A DNA stretch of 64,000 nucleotides from Treponema sp. (GTDB lineage: Bacteria; Spirochaetota; Spirochaetia; Treponematales; Breznakiellaceae). Positions 8,371 to 15,819 of the stretch are shown here, piece by piece. Positions within the stretch are counted from its first letter, which is position 1. Each line of letters begins with the position of its first letter. A model generated the notes under the pieces. The model did not search any database and was not told the origin of the DNA. It saw only the letters and a list, made by a program, of their open reading frames with translations. The position numbers were made by a program, and so were the translations under genes. Location: NCBI GenBank assembly GCA_031256035.1, contig JAIRRJ010000067.1, positions 1 through 64,000 on the forward strand, in the 5' to 3' direction.

Positions 8371-8739
8371 TTATTTCGGCCTCCAGTCATCAGGCGGCTT
8401 GCCCCAGGGAGTACAGGCGCAAACTATGTGTACAGGATGGTTTTTTATTGCAGATGCAAATTCTGTTAAATACCAAGGGTTGTACTTTATAGTTTCCATG
8501 TCAATTTTTACAGGTTTGTTTTTCTTATTGCGCTCAACCACCGGATTGTAAGAGTGTCTGTACCAAACGGGCCCGTCATTCGGCCACTCATAGCCATATT
8601 CCTCTTTGAACTGTTCGGGCGTGGGCCATTTGCGGTGGCATTCACCGCAGGAGAGTTCTTCACAGCCGTTACTGACAGCCGCGTCGCAAAAGTCCATTCT
8701 GCCGCAAAATAAATCATCCGAAATTTCTATTGGTTTCAT
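8371..8739 (-). CDS. Small Cys-rich prophage protein
   Basis: 122 residues from ATG 8739, chosen because AAGGAGCG lies upstream and it overlaps the previous stop as ATGA. CGRMDFC, SCGEC and PTPEQFKEEYGYEWPNDGPVWY are seen; the last is a recurrent pattern in small phage proteins. Ends with VCACTPWGKPPDDW. Metal binding is likely; role unknown. Confidence 0.72.
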   Translation of the reverse strand: MKPIEISDDLFCGRMDFCDAAVSNGCEELSCGECHRKWPTPEQFKEEYGYEWPNDGPVWYRHSYNPVVERNKKNKPVKIDMETIKYNPWYLTEFASAIKNHPVHIVCACTPWGKPPDDWRPK

Positions 8740-8939
8740 TTCTCTCGCTCCTTGTATAAAACGCAAGCGGTATTTTTGCATTTTACTTTTTGCAAACCGT
8801 TTGCTGTTCTGTTTGATTTAACAGCATTGCAATAGAAAAAGAATTTGCTGTTGCATTGCCATTTTTCGATGTGAACACACGAACCGCATTTTTCTTTGCG
8901 TTTTACTGAAACCGGTAATGACTGAAATAGCTCCGACAC
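8736..8939 (-). CDS. Small Cys-rich prophage protein
   Basis: 67 residues starting at GTG 8939, with GAGGGGG five bases upstream. Pattern CGSC...FYCNAVKSNRTANGLQ...CKNTACVLY: five to six Cys spaced as in a small zinc-binding protein. It lies 10 bases after tnpB and is coupled (ATGA) to the next gene. Function unknown. Confidence 0.7.
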   Translation of the reverse strand: MSELFQSLPVSVKRKEKCGSCVHIEKWQCNSKFFFYCNAVKSNRTANGLQKVKCKNTACVLYKEREK

Positions 8940-8949
8940 TGCTTCCCCC

Positions 8950-9831
8950 TCAACCTAGTTTCCCGATCATTTCGGGGGTAACGGTGGCGATGCCGGAGGC
9001 GCGGCCCATGCGGGCGAGTGCCAGGGCGTCGTTGACTAATGAGCGCCATGCGCCGCGGGAGCGTTTGGCGAGTGCTTCGGCGGTTTCGAGATCGATTTCG
9101 ATGCCGCAGGCGAGGGCGTAGTAGGCGGCGATGTCTACGGCGCCGACTGAATCGTAGAGGACGACGGGACGGCGTATGCGGGAGCGGAGCCGGGGGACGC
9201 GGTCAATTTTGCTTTTGAGGGCTTCTTCGCCGGCGAGGAGCACCGGCACCTTGCAGCGCTCATTGATACCCCGTATCAATTCCAGGAAGGCGACCGGCAT
9301 TTTGTCAGCCTCATCAATAATGATGAGCCGGCGGCGGTTGTCGCAATGTTCGTGGATAAAATTAAGGCAGTTGCCAAAGGTGATCGGGCGGACATTGGCG
9401 AGGGCTTCGCAGATGTCCCGCAGGAGCTGGACGCAAGTAGATTTTTCGATGAATAGCACATAACATGCGTCCTCGTGGGTTTCGGCGTACCAGCGTGCTG
9501 TGTGGGTTTTTCCCCGCTCGGCGGTTCCGATGACCATGCCCAGGGATGAGCTTTGCGAACCTTCAGGATCAGAGAGGTCGTCGGCGAGGGAATTAAACGC
9601 GGCGACAGAGCGGGTCGGTATGACCACGTCCGTATCGACCGTGAACTCGTCGGGTACAGTTTTGGTGTATCCCTTCTCTTTGAGAAGCGCGATATATTCT
9701 TCTTCCTTTTGCTCCCAGGCAGGGTAGGTCTGGGAGCATATTTTTGAAACTGTGCTTTTGTCGCACCCGAAAATTTTGGCGGCTTTGCCGAGGGACAGCC
9801 GGTTGGCTGTCAGGATTGTCCGTAAACTCAT
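8950..9831 (-). CDS. MuB-like AAA ATPase (transposition target protein), TnpB
   Basis: 293 residues. An N-terminal helix-turn-helix (residues 10-35, SLGKAAKIFGCDKSTVSKIC) precedes an ATPase core with Walker A GTAERGKT (102-109) and Walker B IIIDEADK (about 170-177). Family knowledge: MuB-type ATPases bind target DNA, activate the transposase and give target immunity. The gene overlaps tnpA by four bases (9828-9831). It appears intact, unlike tnpA. Confidence 0.92.
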   Translation of the reverse strand: MSLRTILTANRLSLGKAAKIFGCDKSTVSKICSQTYPAWEQKEEEYIALLKEKGYTKTVPDEFTVDTDVVIPTRSVAAFNSLADDLSDPEGSQSSSLGMVIGTAERGKTHTARWYAETHEDACYVLFIEKSTCVQLLRDICEALANVRPITFGNCLNFIHEHCDNRRRLIIIDEADKMPVAFLELIRGINERCKVPVLLAGEEALKSKIDRVPRLRSRIRRPVVLYDSVGAVDIAAYYALACGIEIDLETAEALAKRSRGAWRSLVNDALALARMGRASGIATVTPEMIGKLG

Positions 9832-10961
9832 GCTAATACTCCTTTTGGTTTGTTTAGTCTGAATTGGCTGGCGAAGTAGGCTTCTTCCTCGTCATCCATT
9901 CCTTCTTCGTATTCCGCCATGAACGCAAGGTCGGCGGCGGAAATCTTTTGGTTATTGCCCAGCGCTATGCGCAATGATTCGTAGCGGTCGCGGGGCGTAA
10001 GGTAAACCAGCTTTGACCGTTCGCGGATGTTCGGCTCGACGGTGATTTTTGCGGCGATGGCGGCGCTGAATTCTTCAGGCGTCATTGCCGGGCTTTCCGG
10101 CGCAGGGAGGCTTGAGGTCTCATTGCGCGTGGTGGGAAGGTTCGCCGCGGCGGCTTTCGCTTCGCGTAACTCGCGGAATTTGTCCGGGTCAAAGAGCATT
10201 TGCGCGCCGCTTGTCATGGTGTTGTAGGCTCCGGTTACCGCTTTCATGTTTCCGCGCTTCTGCTCTATCGCTGCGGACGTGGCTTTTTCGTCAAGCATCG
10301 GGATGGGCGTTACCGGCGTGAGGGGTATTGCCTCATTGGTGCGCGGATCGATTGCCCAGATGCCGTACGGAAGGCGGGTGCGCATGTCCAGCCAGAGGTA
10401 GCACTCCGGCCTGAAATAGACGCCGTTCTCGTCTGTTACCCAGAAGTCGAAGCGGTGCTGATCGCCGACTACGATTTGGAAGGGGCGCAGGCTCGACAGG
10501 TCGCGGGCGATGTAGAACAGGTTGTCCAGGGCGCGGCTGCCGCCTTTGACATAGAGTTTGAGCATCGGGTGGATTGCTTCCCGCGCGTGGACGTACGCCG
10601 ATTGTTCGGAGCCGATCTTCCAGCCGTTTTGCGCGGCCATGAGCGCGGTCTGTTTATAGGCGTTGCGCACCGTACATCGCCCTGCTTCACGGGTTACTTT
10701 GAGGAAAAACATTTTGAAGAAATTGAGCGCTTCGTTATCCCATGCCACAAGCGGCCGCATAGCGGTTTGTTTCGGCTGATAGCCGTTGGTGTCGATGTAG
10801 CCGATATAACGCTTGACCGATGAAACCGATACGCCGTGTTTGCGCGACAGGTTTTCGTACGCCATGTTTAGCGGCTGCAGCGCGTTGCGGCATTTCCAGT
10901 CATGGTGCACGGCGGCCATTTTGGACAGCTTTGAGCCGGACGCGAAGAGGGTGGCGTTCAT
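9828..10961 (-). CDS. MuA-like transposase TnpA with internal catalytic-core deletion
   Basis: 377 residues against about 600-700 in the family. The N-terminal DNA-binding part is present, as is the start of the RNase-H-like core with the first catalytic Asp (VVGDQHRFDFWV, Asp167) and LWLDMRTRLPYGI. At about residues 200-206 the sequence jumps in frame to AIDPRTNEAIPLTPV, which corresponds to the beta-barrel/C-terminal region of family members. The segment carrying the second Asp (usually TDNG) and the catalytic Glu is missing, so the protein should be unable to cut or join DNA. The C-terminal part is otherwise in order and overlaps tnpB. A DNA-binding role may persist. Confidence 0.85.
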   Translation of the reverse strand: MNATLFASGSKLSKMAAVHHDWKCRNALQPLNMAYENLSRKHGVSVSSVKRYIGYIDTNGYQPKQTAMRPLVAWDNEALNFFKMFFLKVTREAGRCTVRNAYKQTALMAAQNGWKIGSEQSAYVHAREAIHPMLKLYVKGGSRALDNLFYIARDLSSLRPFQIVVGDQHRFDFWVTDENGVYFRPECYLWLDMRTRLPYGIWAIDPRTNEAIPLTPVTPIPMLDEKATSAAIEQKRGNMKAVTGAYNTMTSGAQMLFDPDKFRELREAKAAAANLPTTRNETSSLPAPESPAMTPEEFSAAIAAKITVEPNIRERSKLVYLTPRDRYESLRIALGNNQKISAADLAFMAEYEEGMDDEEEAYFASQFRLNKPKGVLA

Positions 10962-11725
10962 TGCGCGGCCTCCGCTTCGGTCAACTGACTGTTTAATTCC
11001 GCAGCCTCGTTGGCTAGATTTTTTGTTTTGAGGGCAAGATTGAAAGCCGCCCGCGCGCGGAGTTCGGAATCGTTGAAAGTATCCAGATACGCTTCGATGT
11101 ATTTGAAAATTTTCAACTGGGCATGTATCTGCGCGGGATTATCCAACTTGAAGTTTACAATGTCTTTTGAACGGCGCATGGTTTCAGAAAAATAGTCCTT
11201 AGTTGTCGCGATAACCGGTGCGTTGATTTTTTCTGCCCATTCCGCGAGCCGGGCGTTTTCCAACCGCCGTTTGGCTTCCGATTCTTCCTCGTCACCCCAA
11301 CCTTTCGGACGCTCGCCGGTGCGTAAAAACTCATCAACACGGGATTGCAAAAGAGCGCGGGCTGCGGTAGTGTCCTCTTTTACCGGGGATTTGATCAGCA
11401 GCACGTCTTTTGTTGTGCCGGCTATTTCACGGGGAACAAATTTTTTGATCCAGTAATCGGCGATCTGGCGGTCAAGGCCAATGTTTCCGCAATAACTATC
11501 CCATGTGTACAGGATATAGTCATCAGCATCAGGGTTACGGTGCTGCCCCTTTTGGCTGGTCAGATGCGCTTTTGCCAGATACAGCTCGCGGGCAACTTCC
11601 GCCGTGATCTTGCTCCATTGCTTGCCGAGCTCCCGCATTTTTTCTACCGATTTGTCGTAATTCCACCGGTGGATTTTATTGGTGAGCTCCAGCGGCATTG
11701 CCCCGGACTCTTGTTGCTTATTCAT
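10958..11725 (-). CDS. Hypothetical early prophage protein
   Basis: 255 residues, largely helical and charged. The N-terminal half (EVARELYLAKAHLTSQKGQ...YTWDSYCGNIGLDRQIADYWIKKF) loosely recalls phage proteins of the DUF3102 kind, but I cannot assign it. The C-terminus is Glu/Ala-rich and could form coiled coil. GGGGGG precedes ATG 11725, and the end overlaps tnpA by four bases. Its place directly before the transposase gene suggests a role in replication or transposition, by position only. Confidence 0.7.
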   Translation of the reverse strand: MNKQQESGAMPLELTNKIHRWNYDKSVEKMRELGKQWSKITAEVARELYLAKAHLTSQKGQHRNPDADDYILYTWDSYCGNIGLDRQIADYWIKKFVPREIAGTTKDVLLIKSPVKEDTTAARALLQSRVDEFLRTGERPKGWGDEEESEAKRRLENARLAEWAEKINAPVIATTKDYFSETMRRSKDIVNFKLDNPAQIHAQLKIFKYIEAYLDTFNDSELRARAAFNLALKTKNLANEAAELNSQLTEAEAAQ

Positions 11726-11728
11726 GGT

Positions 11729-11842
11729 TTACCCCCCATTGTTCCTGCCCTGCGCGTATTTCCATGCGTCAATAAAGTCTCTACGGGTTATTTTTCGTTT
11801 GGCGTAACGGCGTATGGCAAGATAAAATAATTTGAAGTCCAT
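11729..11842 (-). CDS. Small basic prophage protein (37 aa)
   Basis: A 37-codon ORF not requiring any unusual start: ATG 11842 shares its A with the gam stop (TGATG), and GAAGGAG lies upstream within gam. The product (MDFKLFYLAIRRYAKRKITR, then RDFIDAWKYAQGRNNGG) is basic and probably helical. Its stop precedes the next gene by three bases. Tight packing in the operon supports it as real; function unknown. Confidence 0.65.
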   Translation of the reverse strand: MDFKLFYLAIRRYAKRKITRRDFIDAWKYAQGRNNGG

Positions 11843-12354
11843 CAGGCTACCTGCTCCTTCAGCAGTTCCTTGTTGACTTCTTCCTTGTCTGCCTCGCAGA
11901 AGAAGTCGTCTTTGATTTTCCGAACCGAATCGACCTGCGCCAGGGTGTCGTCGTCAAGGTCGGCCATCGCTTCCTTGTCCGGCTCTTCCTTTGTGCGGAT
12001 ACATTTGATCAACTGCAATTTTTTTAACAGTTCGAGCGTTGTTTTTTTAACGCTGATTGACGTGCTTTTCCGATAGCCGAAACTTCCAAAGGAAAGCTGG
12101 ACGCTCTTGCGATCCTTGAAGAGTTCGTCCCGGTTATAGTCGGCGTACGCCCCGATCCGGGCGGAAGCGTCAACGATCCGTTTGCGGATAACTCCGCCTT
12201 GTTTGGCCGCATCTTCCTTGATTTCGGCAATCTGCTTGTGGGCTTCATTGTCGATGCCCTCAAGCTCCCTCTCCAGCAGGCCAATTTCCTTAAGAACCAT
12301 GTTGGCCTGATCCAGAGTTTCAATTTTCCCCATTTGCGGTTTTAACCTTGCCAT
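11842..12354 (-). CDS. gam: Gam-like host-nuclease inhibitor protein
   Basis: 170 residues from ATG 12354 (GAGGGGGAATAAC upstream). The sequence fits Mu Gam: long helical N-terminus (ANMVLKEIGLLERELEGIDNEAHKQIAEIKEDA), then a short beta part YRKSTSISVKK and a helical tail. Family knowledge: Gam binds double-strand DNA ends like Ku and protects them from exonuclease. It starts two bases after the previous stop. Confidence 0.88.
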   Translation of the reverse strand: MARLKPQMGKIETLDQANMVLKEIGLLERELEGIDNEAHKQIAEIKEDAAKQGGVIRKRIVDASARIGAYADYNRDELFKDRKSVQLSFGSFGYRKSTSISVKKTTLELLKKLQLIKCIRTKEEPDKEAMADLDDDTLAQVDSVRKIKDDFFCEADKEEVNKELLKEQVA

Positions 12355-12355
12355 G

Positions 12356-12868
12356 TTATTCCCCCTCTTCAATGTCGATATACTCAAACCCGTACGGGTC
12401 GAGAAAACGGTTTGTAAGTTCCACAACCGCGCGGTTTTCGGCGAGCGATTCTTCTGTGCCTTCGTTGTGGAATTGCGCCAGGCGGGCGATGTAATAACGG
12501 AGTGCTTCAGGAGCCGCGGTAAACAGTTCGGTAAGATCGAGGCTGTCTACCGGCGGCTCGATGTAGACAACCGGGATGTGCAGGTCCTGCGCCAGCTTGA
12601 GTTCAATGGCCGCGCCTTTTGACTTTTGCCAGCCCTGCAGGAGGGCGATGCCACCGCAGTCTGCTAATTCACGGACGCAATCCCGCATTGCCTTACGCCA
12701 ATCGCTGTCAGGCGAACAAAAGCGCAATGGGTTGGATATGACGTAAATAATTGAACGCCCGCTGTTTTTCATTGCCCGGCGGATTGTTTCTTCTACCGAA
12801 AGAAAATGCCCGGCGGTTTCTTTGATTGTCCTGCCGGATACCGGCCCGCATAGATAAATGCTTTTCAT
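12356..12868 (-). CDS. DUF4406/nucleoside 2-deoxyribosyltransferase-like protein
   Basis: 170 residues. The N-terminal MKSIYLCGPVSG and, later, LADCGGIALLQGWQKSKGAAIEL match the DUF4406/nucleoside deoxyribosyltransferase-like fold (nucleotide-binding GPVSG loop; GA-x-E element). The C-terminal half is unrelated and variable. Possible role in phage nucleotide metabolism; substrate unknown. It overlaps the upstream gene by four bases. Confidence 0.78.
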   Translation of the reverse strand: MKSIYLCGPVSGRTIKETAGHFLSVEETIRRAMKNSGRSIIYVISNPLRFCSPDSDWRKAMRDCVRELADCGGIALLQGWQKSKGAAIELKLAQDLHIPVVYIEPPVDSLDLTELFTAAPEALRYYIARLAQFHNEGTEESLAENRAVVELTNRFLDPYGFEYIDIEEGE

Positions 12869-13290
12869 GATTCTCCTCCTGTTTCTGTTATGTGTAATTC
12901 TTCAAAAACTTTTCTGACGACTTCCTGATCGTAGCCAAGCTGGATCGCCATTGATTCAACGGTTACCGGGAACTTTTTTTGCTTGTCGTTAATTACGCAG
13001 CCGATGATCCATTCCACCTGCCGGCGTGTGGCGCCGGTGCGCGAATTCGGGATTGGCTCATCCGGCGGGAAGGCGTGGTAGAAGTTGACCGGGTCTGCGC
13101 CGTTGTCGGCGCAGTATTCTAAAAGCCGTTTGATACTGACAGCCAGCCTGTCTTCCCCGCAGTAAGGGCAAACTTCCACCGTACCGGTGCCGCCCTCTTC
13201 AAACTGCACTGAAAAAAAGTTATTGCATTCTTCGCAGAAATAATTAAAGCCGTTGGCGAAGGCTTTACATTTAACGCTGGTTATGTTCAT
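12865..13290 (-). CDS. Early prophage protein with zinc ribbon
   Basis: 141 residues from ATG 13290, with AGGAG eight bases upstream. The N-terminus has a two-CxxC zinc ribbon: YFCEECNNFFSV...EVCPYCGED. The C-terminal part contains TRRQVEWIIGCVINDKQKKFPVTVESMAIQLGYDQEVVRKVF, a probable winged-helix or helix-turn-helix. It looks like a DNA-binding regulator of the early operon; no family name can be given. It overlaps the gene upstream by 20 bases. Confidence 0.75.
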   Translation of the reverse strand: MNITSVKCKAFANGFNYFCEECNNFFSVQFEEGGTGTVEVCPYCGEDRLAVSIKRLLEYCADNGADPVNFYHAFPPDEPIPNSRTGATRRQVEWIIGCVINDKQKKFPVTVESMAIQLGYDQEVVRKVFEELHITETGGES

Positions 13291-13453
13291 TTTGTTTTCT
13301 CCTTTTTTCACATTCAGGTTTACAAATACCTCCGCGTTTTATGCAGTCGAAGCAAGGAGCATCATTATTCTGTTGATTGCTTAACTGGCTGATAACGCAC
13401 AGCGCCCATTCTTTCAAACGCTCTGTAAAACGCAGTATGCTTTCCTCACTCAT
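13271..13453 (-). CDS. Small Cys-motif prophage protein, paralogue of the next gene upstream
   Basis: 60 residues. Its C-terminal part APCFDCIKRGGICKPECE is nearly identical to that of the gene at 13450-13800, and the preceding helices align (RLKEWALCVISQL with RLKKRAQLLIGWI). The two ORFs therefore arose by local duplication, which supports both as translated on this strand. The Cys motif (C-x2-C-x5-C) may bind metal. Function unknown. Confidence 0.65.
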   Translation of the reverse strand: MSEESILRFTERLKEWALCVISQLSNQQNNDAPCFDCIKRGGICKPECEKRRKQNEHNQR

Positions 13454-13800
13454 GCCTTCCTCCTTCTTTCGCGTTCAGGTTGGCAAATGCCTCCGCGTTT
13501 TATACAATCAAAGCAAGGAGAATTTTTATGCCGCCGATTATTAATCCAACCGATCAAAAGTTGTGCCCGTTTTTTCAAACGGTTTGCAAAAAGCAAGCGT
13601 GCGCCCTTTTCCTTGAGGGGGACAGGGCTTGCGCTATTACCGTAACCGCCATCTTTACCGGGAACATTCTCTACTACACCGAACGCCGCGACTGATTCAG
13701 GGCAGCTCCGGCAGGTTCCTCCTTCAATGTCAAAAGGGCATATTCCCTGCGACCGGGTTCCGTAGCCTTGCTGGCAAGTAGAAGGTTTTTCTTTATCCAT
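13450..13800 (-). CDS. Small Cys-motif prophage protein, possible fusion
   Basis: 116 residues. The N-terminal part has CPFDIEGGTCRSCPESVAAF; the C-terminal 45 residues are a paralogue of the gene at 13271-13453 (SPCFDCIKRGGICQPE). A Gly/Pro-rich linker joins the halves, so this may be two small proteins fused. On the opposite strand (13528-13695) an ORF with a good ribosome site and its own CPFF...C...CALF...CAI pattern overlaps it; I favour this strand because of the paralogy and operon continuity. Confidence 0.55.
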   Translation of the reverse strand: MDKEKPSTCQQGYGTRSQGICPFDIEGGTCRSCPESVAAFGVVENVPGKDGGYGNSASPVPLKEKGARLLFANRLKKRAQLLIGWINNRRHKNSPCFDCIKRGGICQPERERRRKA

Positions 13801-14218
13801 GTAACCCCTCCGCTTTTTCTTTCGCGAGCTGTCTCAATTTCGCCGCCATATCCCTGTCGCGGGCGATGGCTCTCTTCATTGCCCTCCGCTCCCACGTTTG
13901 ATACATTTCCCGCCGCGCTTCCTCCCGCACCGCATCGACCGGCTTGCCCTGCACTTCGCTGCGGGCCTCCAGCACAACCTCGTTCCAGTCCGCCTTGCCG
14001 AGTATCCGCGCAATCTCCGCTTCGATGCGCGCGGATCGGCGGCGGCCTGAGATGACGTTTGCAATGATTTGGTTTGACACCCCTAAACGTTCCTGAATAC
14101 GGACAAAACTGTATCTTTTTCTTTTCAGGCGGTATTGGATGGAAAGACCCTCATCATAATTGGGCCTAAGACGTACTGCCATATCCTTGCGGACTGGCGG
14201 TAATTTTGTTAAAGTCAA
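13793..14218 (-). CDS. Ner-like early regulator, first gene of the early operon
   Basis: 141 residues if the TTG at 14218 is used; it has AGGAGG seven bases upstream, better than the internal ATG 14182. A helix-turn-helix lies at about residues 34-70 (FVRIQERLGVSNQIIANVISGRRRSARIEAEIARILGK), similar to Ner/Nlp-type proteins. The C-terminal half is charged and helical. In Mu, Ner turns down both early and repressor promoters; position as first gene of the leftward operon, divergent from the repressor, supports the same job. Confidence 0.72.
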   Translation of the reverse strand: MTLTKLPPVRKDMAVRLRPNYDEGLSIQYRLKRKRYSFVRIQERLGVSNQIIANVISGRRRSARIEAEIARILGKADWNEVVLEARSEVQGKPVDAVREEARREMYQTWERRAMKRAIARDRDMAAKLRQLAKEKAEGLHG

Positions 14219-14404
14219 AGTATGCCTCCTTCAGTGGTGGTTAGAGAGGGATGTCAATCGGCCAAGATAGGGCATCTCTCTCTTTATCATTTTTGGCTAA
14301 GTTGTATTTCCAACTTGCCGATAATTCGATTAACGACCAGAAATATCGAACATGTCAAGTGGAAAATTCGATATTTCTCAAATATTTTTTTTGGGGGAAA
14401 ATTT
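14219..14404. promoter_or_regulatory. Immunity control region between Ner-like gene and repressor
   Basis: 186 bp between divergent starts. It holds a perfect 12-bp inverted repeat, AGAAATATCGAA (14339-14350) and TTCGATATTTCT (14367-14378); on the minus strand a TTGACA (14358-14353) lies in the space between the arms, followed 18 bp later by GTTAAT, a plausible leftward early promoter. At 14299-14316 is AAGTTGTATTTCCAACTT, whose 14-bp core recurs twice inside the repressor gene in reverse orientation. These are candidate operators for the repressor and Ner. Confidence 0.7.
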
Positions 14405-15154
14405 ATGGATTGGGCTGACAAGATACGATGTATCGAAGTAGAAATGGGAATAGAAAACGATAGGGGAAAGCTTGCCAGCCTTTTAGGTGTCAGACCTGGT
14501 ATTATTTCAGATATAAAGAAAGGAAATTCAAAAAACCCAGGTTCAAACATTACCTTGCTTTTGATTAACAAGCTAGGAGTGAACCCCAAATGGCTAGAAG
14601 GGGAAAATCAGCCCATTTTCTTAAACAAAAAAAGGTTGGAAATACAACCTAATGAAGAAAAAATTTTGCATGAAAAGGTTGGAAATACAACCTCAAAAGG
14701 CCACGGCGGCATACCCCTTGTTTTTGAAGGAGACAAAGAATTTGAGGGCGGGATTATTATTCCCGTGCTGGGGGATAACCCAGTGTCCGCCGGAAATGGG
14801 GCGGGCATTGGCGATGAGGAAATACCCACGCGATTCATTCACGCCCCAAAAGAATTGGCAAAATACCTTCACCTTATCAGCCTGCCGGTCAGGGGCGACA
14901 GTATGGACCCCACCCTGCATGACGGCGACATGGTTGTCTGCGATGGGAGCGGTTGGGACGGCGATGGGATTTACGTCATAAAAACGGATGAAGAAACCTT
15001 TGTAAAAAGGGTGCAATATACCTCGGCAGGGTATCGAATCGTGAGCGATAACCGGATGTACGAAAGCTACACCGAGGATGTTGAAAAAATCGCCGTTGTG
15101 GGCAAAGTGCGAGCGGCGGTTGTAATGATGCCAGGAAGGCGAGGAGGAGTGTGA
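14405..15154 (+). CDS. Prophage repressor with LexA-type (S24) autocleavage domain
   Basis: 249 residues from ATG 14405, after GGGGGA. N-terminal helix-turn-helix at about residues 15-70 (KLASLLGVRPGIISDIKKG...LGVNPKWLEG). The C-terminal S24 domain has Ser166 (RGDSMDPTL) and Lys201 (FVKRV), the catalytic dyad, and a likely cleavage bond Ala129-Gly130 (PVSAGNGAG). Family knowledge: such repressors hold lysogeny and self-cleave on RecA activation after DNA damage. The linker region contains two copies of an 18-bp palindrome that also occurs in the control region. Its end overlaps the next gene (TGATG). Confidence 0.9.
   Translation: MDWADKIRCIEVEMGIENDRGKLASLLGVRPGIISDIKKGNSKNPGSNITLLLINKLGVNPKWLEGENQPIFLNKKRLEIQPNEEKILHEKVGNTTSKGHGGIPLVFEGDKEFEGGIIIPVLGDNPVSAGNGAGIGDEEIPTRFIHAPKELAKYLHLISLPVRGDSMDPTLHDGDMVVCDGSGWDGDGIYVIKTDEETFVKRVQYTSAGYRIVSDNRMYESYTEDVEKIAVVGKVRAAVVMMPGRRGGV
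14633..14650. promoter_or_regulatory. Candidate intragenic operator, copy 2
   Basis: AGGTTGGAAATACAACCT, a 6-bp inverted repeat (AGGTTG/CAACCT). Core GTTGGAAATACAAC is identical to the third copy and to the reverse complement of 14301-14314. It codes R-L-E-I-Q here. Confidence 0.6.
14676..14693. promoter_or_regulatory. Candidate intragenic operator, copy 3
   Basis: Second intragenic copy of AGGTTGGAAATACAACCT, 43 bp after the first and in a different reading frame (V-G-N-T-T), so its conservation is at the DNA rather than the protein level. Confidence 0.6.
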
Positions 15155-15819
15155 TGAGCAGATTTGATGATGGTAATTTTCATCTTCAAAGGGCAAGGCA
15201 ATCCGAAAAAACAGGCGATTTTCTTGCAACTCGTATGAACTATACAAAATGCGTAGAATGTTTTAGGCAGGCTGAAGCGACGACAGAACACGAGGAAGCA
15301 ACCAAAGAATATGAAGCATTTGTAAGTCGCGATCCTATTTTCAAAAAACTGTTTATTGCCCTCAACGCGGGAATAAAAGAAAATCCGGGGATTCTCCAGT
15401 CAGAAATCACAGGCAAATTTGAGGCAATGAATTGGGGGCAATTATACAACTATGACCGCCCGATAGCAAAAGACGATGTATATTACGCCCTCTATTTTGC
15501 TGACAAATTCGGGTACATAACCAGAAATAAAAAGGGGCGCTCTTATGAATTAATTTCAAACGGCGATCCGGTAGATTTAATAAACGAAATAGCAAAAACA
15601 TCTGAATATATTTCTGTTGAAAGCAGCAAACCAGTTATACAAGATTCCCCTGACAGGGTTACGTATGTAAGGGATACAGTAACTCTAAGAATAACCGCGG
15701 AGGATATTCAACAGGCAAGGCAAGAAAAAGTGAAATCTGACAATAGGCGCATGATGATTATTTCTCTTGTTGTAATCGGAATAGTGCTAATTATATGTTT
15801 GAAGGTATGCGGCATCTAA
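15154..15819 (+). CDS. Membrane-anchored protein co-transcribed with the repressor
   Basis: 221 residues from ATG 15154, which overlaps the repressor stop (TGATG) and has GAGGAGGAG upstream. The N-terminal third is helical and TPR-like (FHLQRARQSEKTGDFLATRMNYTKCVECF). The middle resembles a winged helix (LQSEITGKFEAMNWGQLYNY...DKFGYITRNKKGRSYELI). A single C-terminal TM segment follows (MMIISLVVIGIVLIICLKV), giving a tail-anchored cytoplasmic protein. Unknown family. Lower GC than the surrounding late genes. Co-expression with the repressor makes a lysogeny-time role such as immunity or exclusion possible. Confidence 0.75.
   Translation: MSRFDDGNFHLQRARQSEKTGDFLATRMNYTKCVECFRQAEATTEHEEATKEYEAFVSRDPIFKKLFIALNAGIKENPGILQSEITGKFEAMNWGQLYNYDRPIAKDDVYYALYFADKFGYITRNKKGRSYELISNGDPVDLINEIAKTSEYISVESSKPVIQDSPDRVTYVRDTVTLRITAEDIQQARQEKVKSDNRRMMIISLVVIGIVLIICLKVCGI

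Noticed and set aside
10200-10823. 207-codon plus-strand ORF inside tnpA.
   Set aside because: It is the antisense shadow of a gene with clear family motifs and lacks a ribosome site.
13528-13695. Plus-strand 55-codon ORF with AAGGAG and a CPFF...C...CALF pattern.
   Set aside because: It is antisense to a leftward gene whose paralogue next door supports the minus strand, and the AAGGAG arises from the codons of the conserved PCFDC motif. Kept as an open point in the findings, not as a gene.
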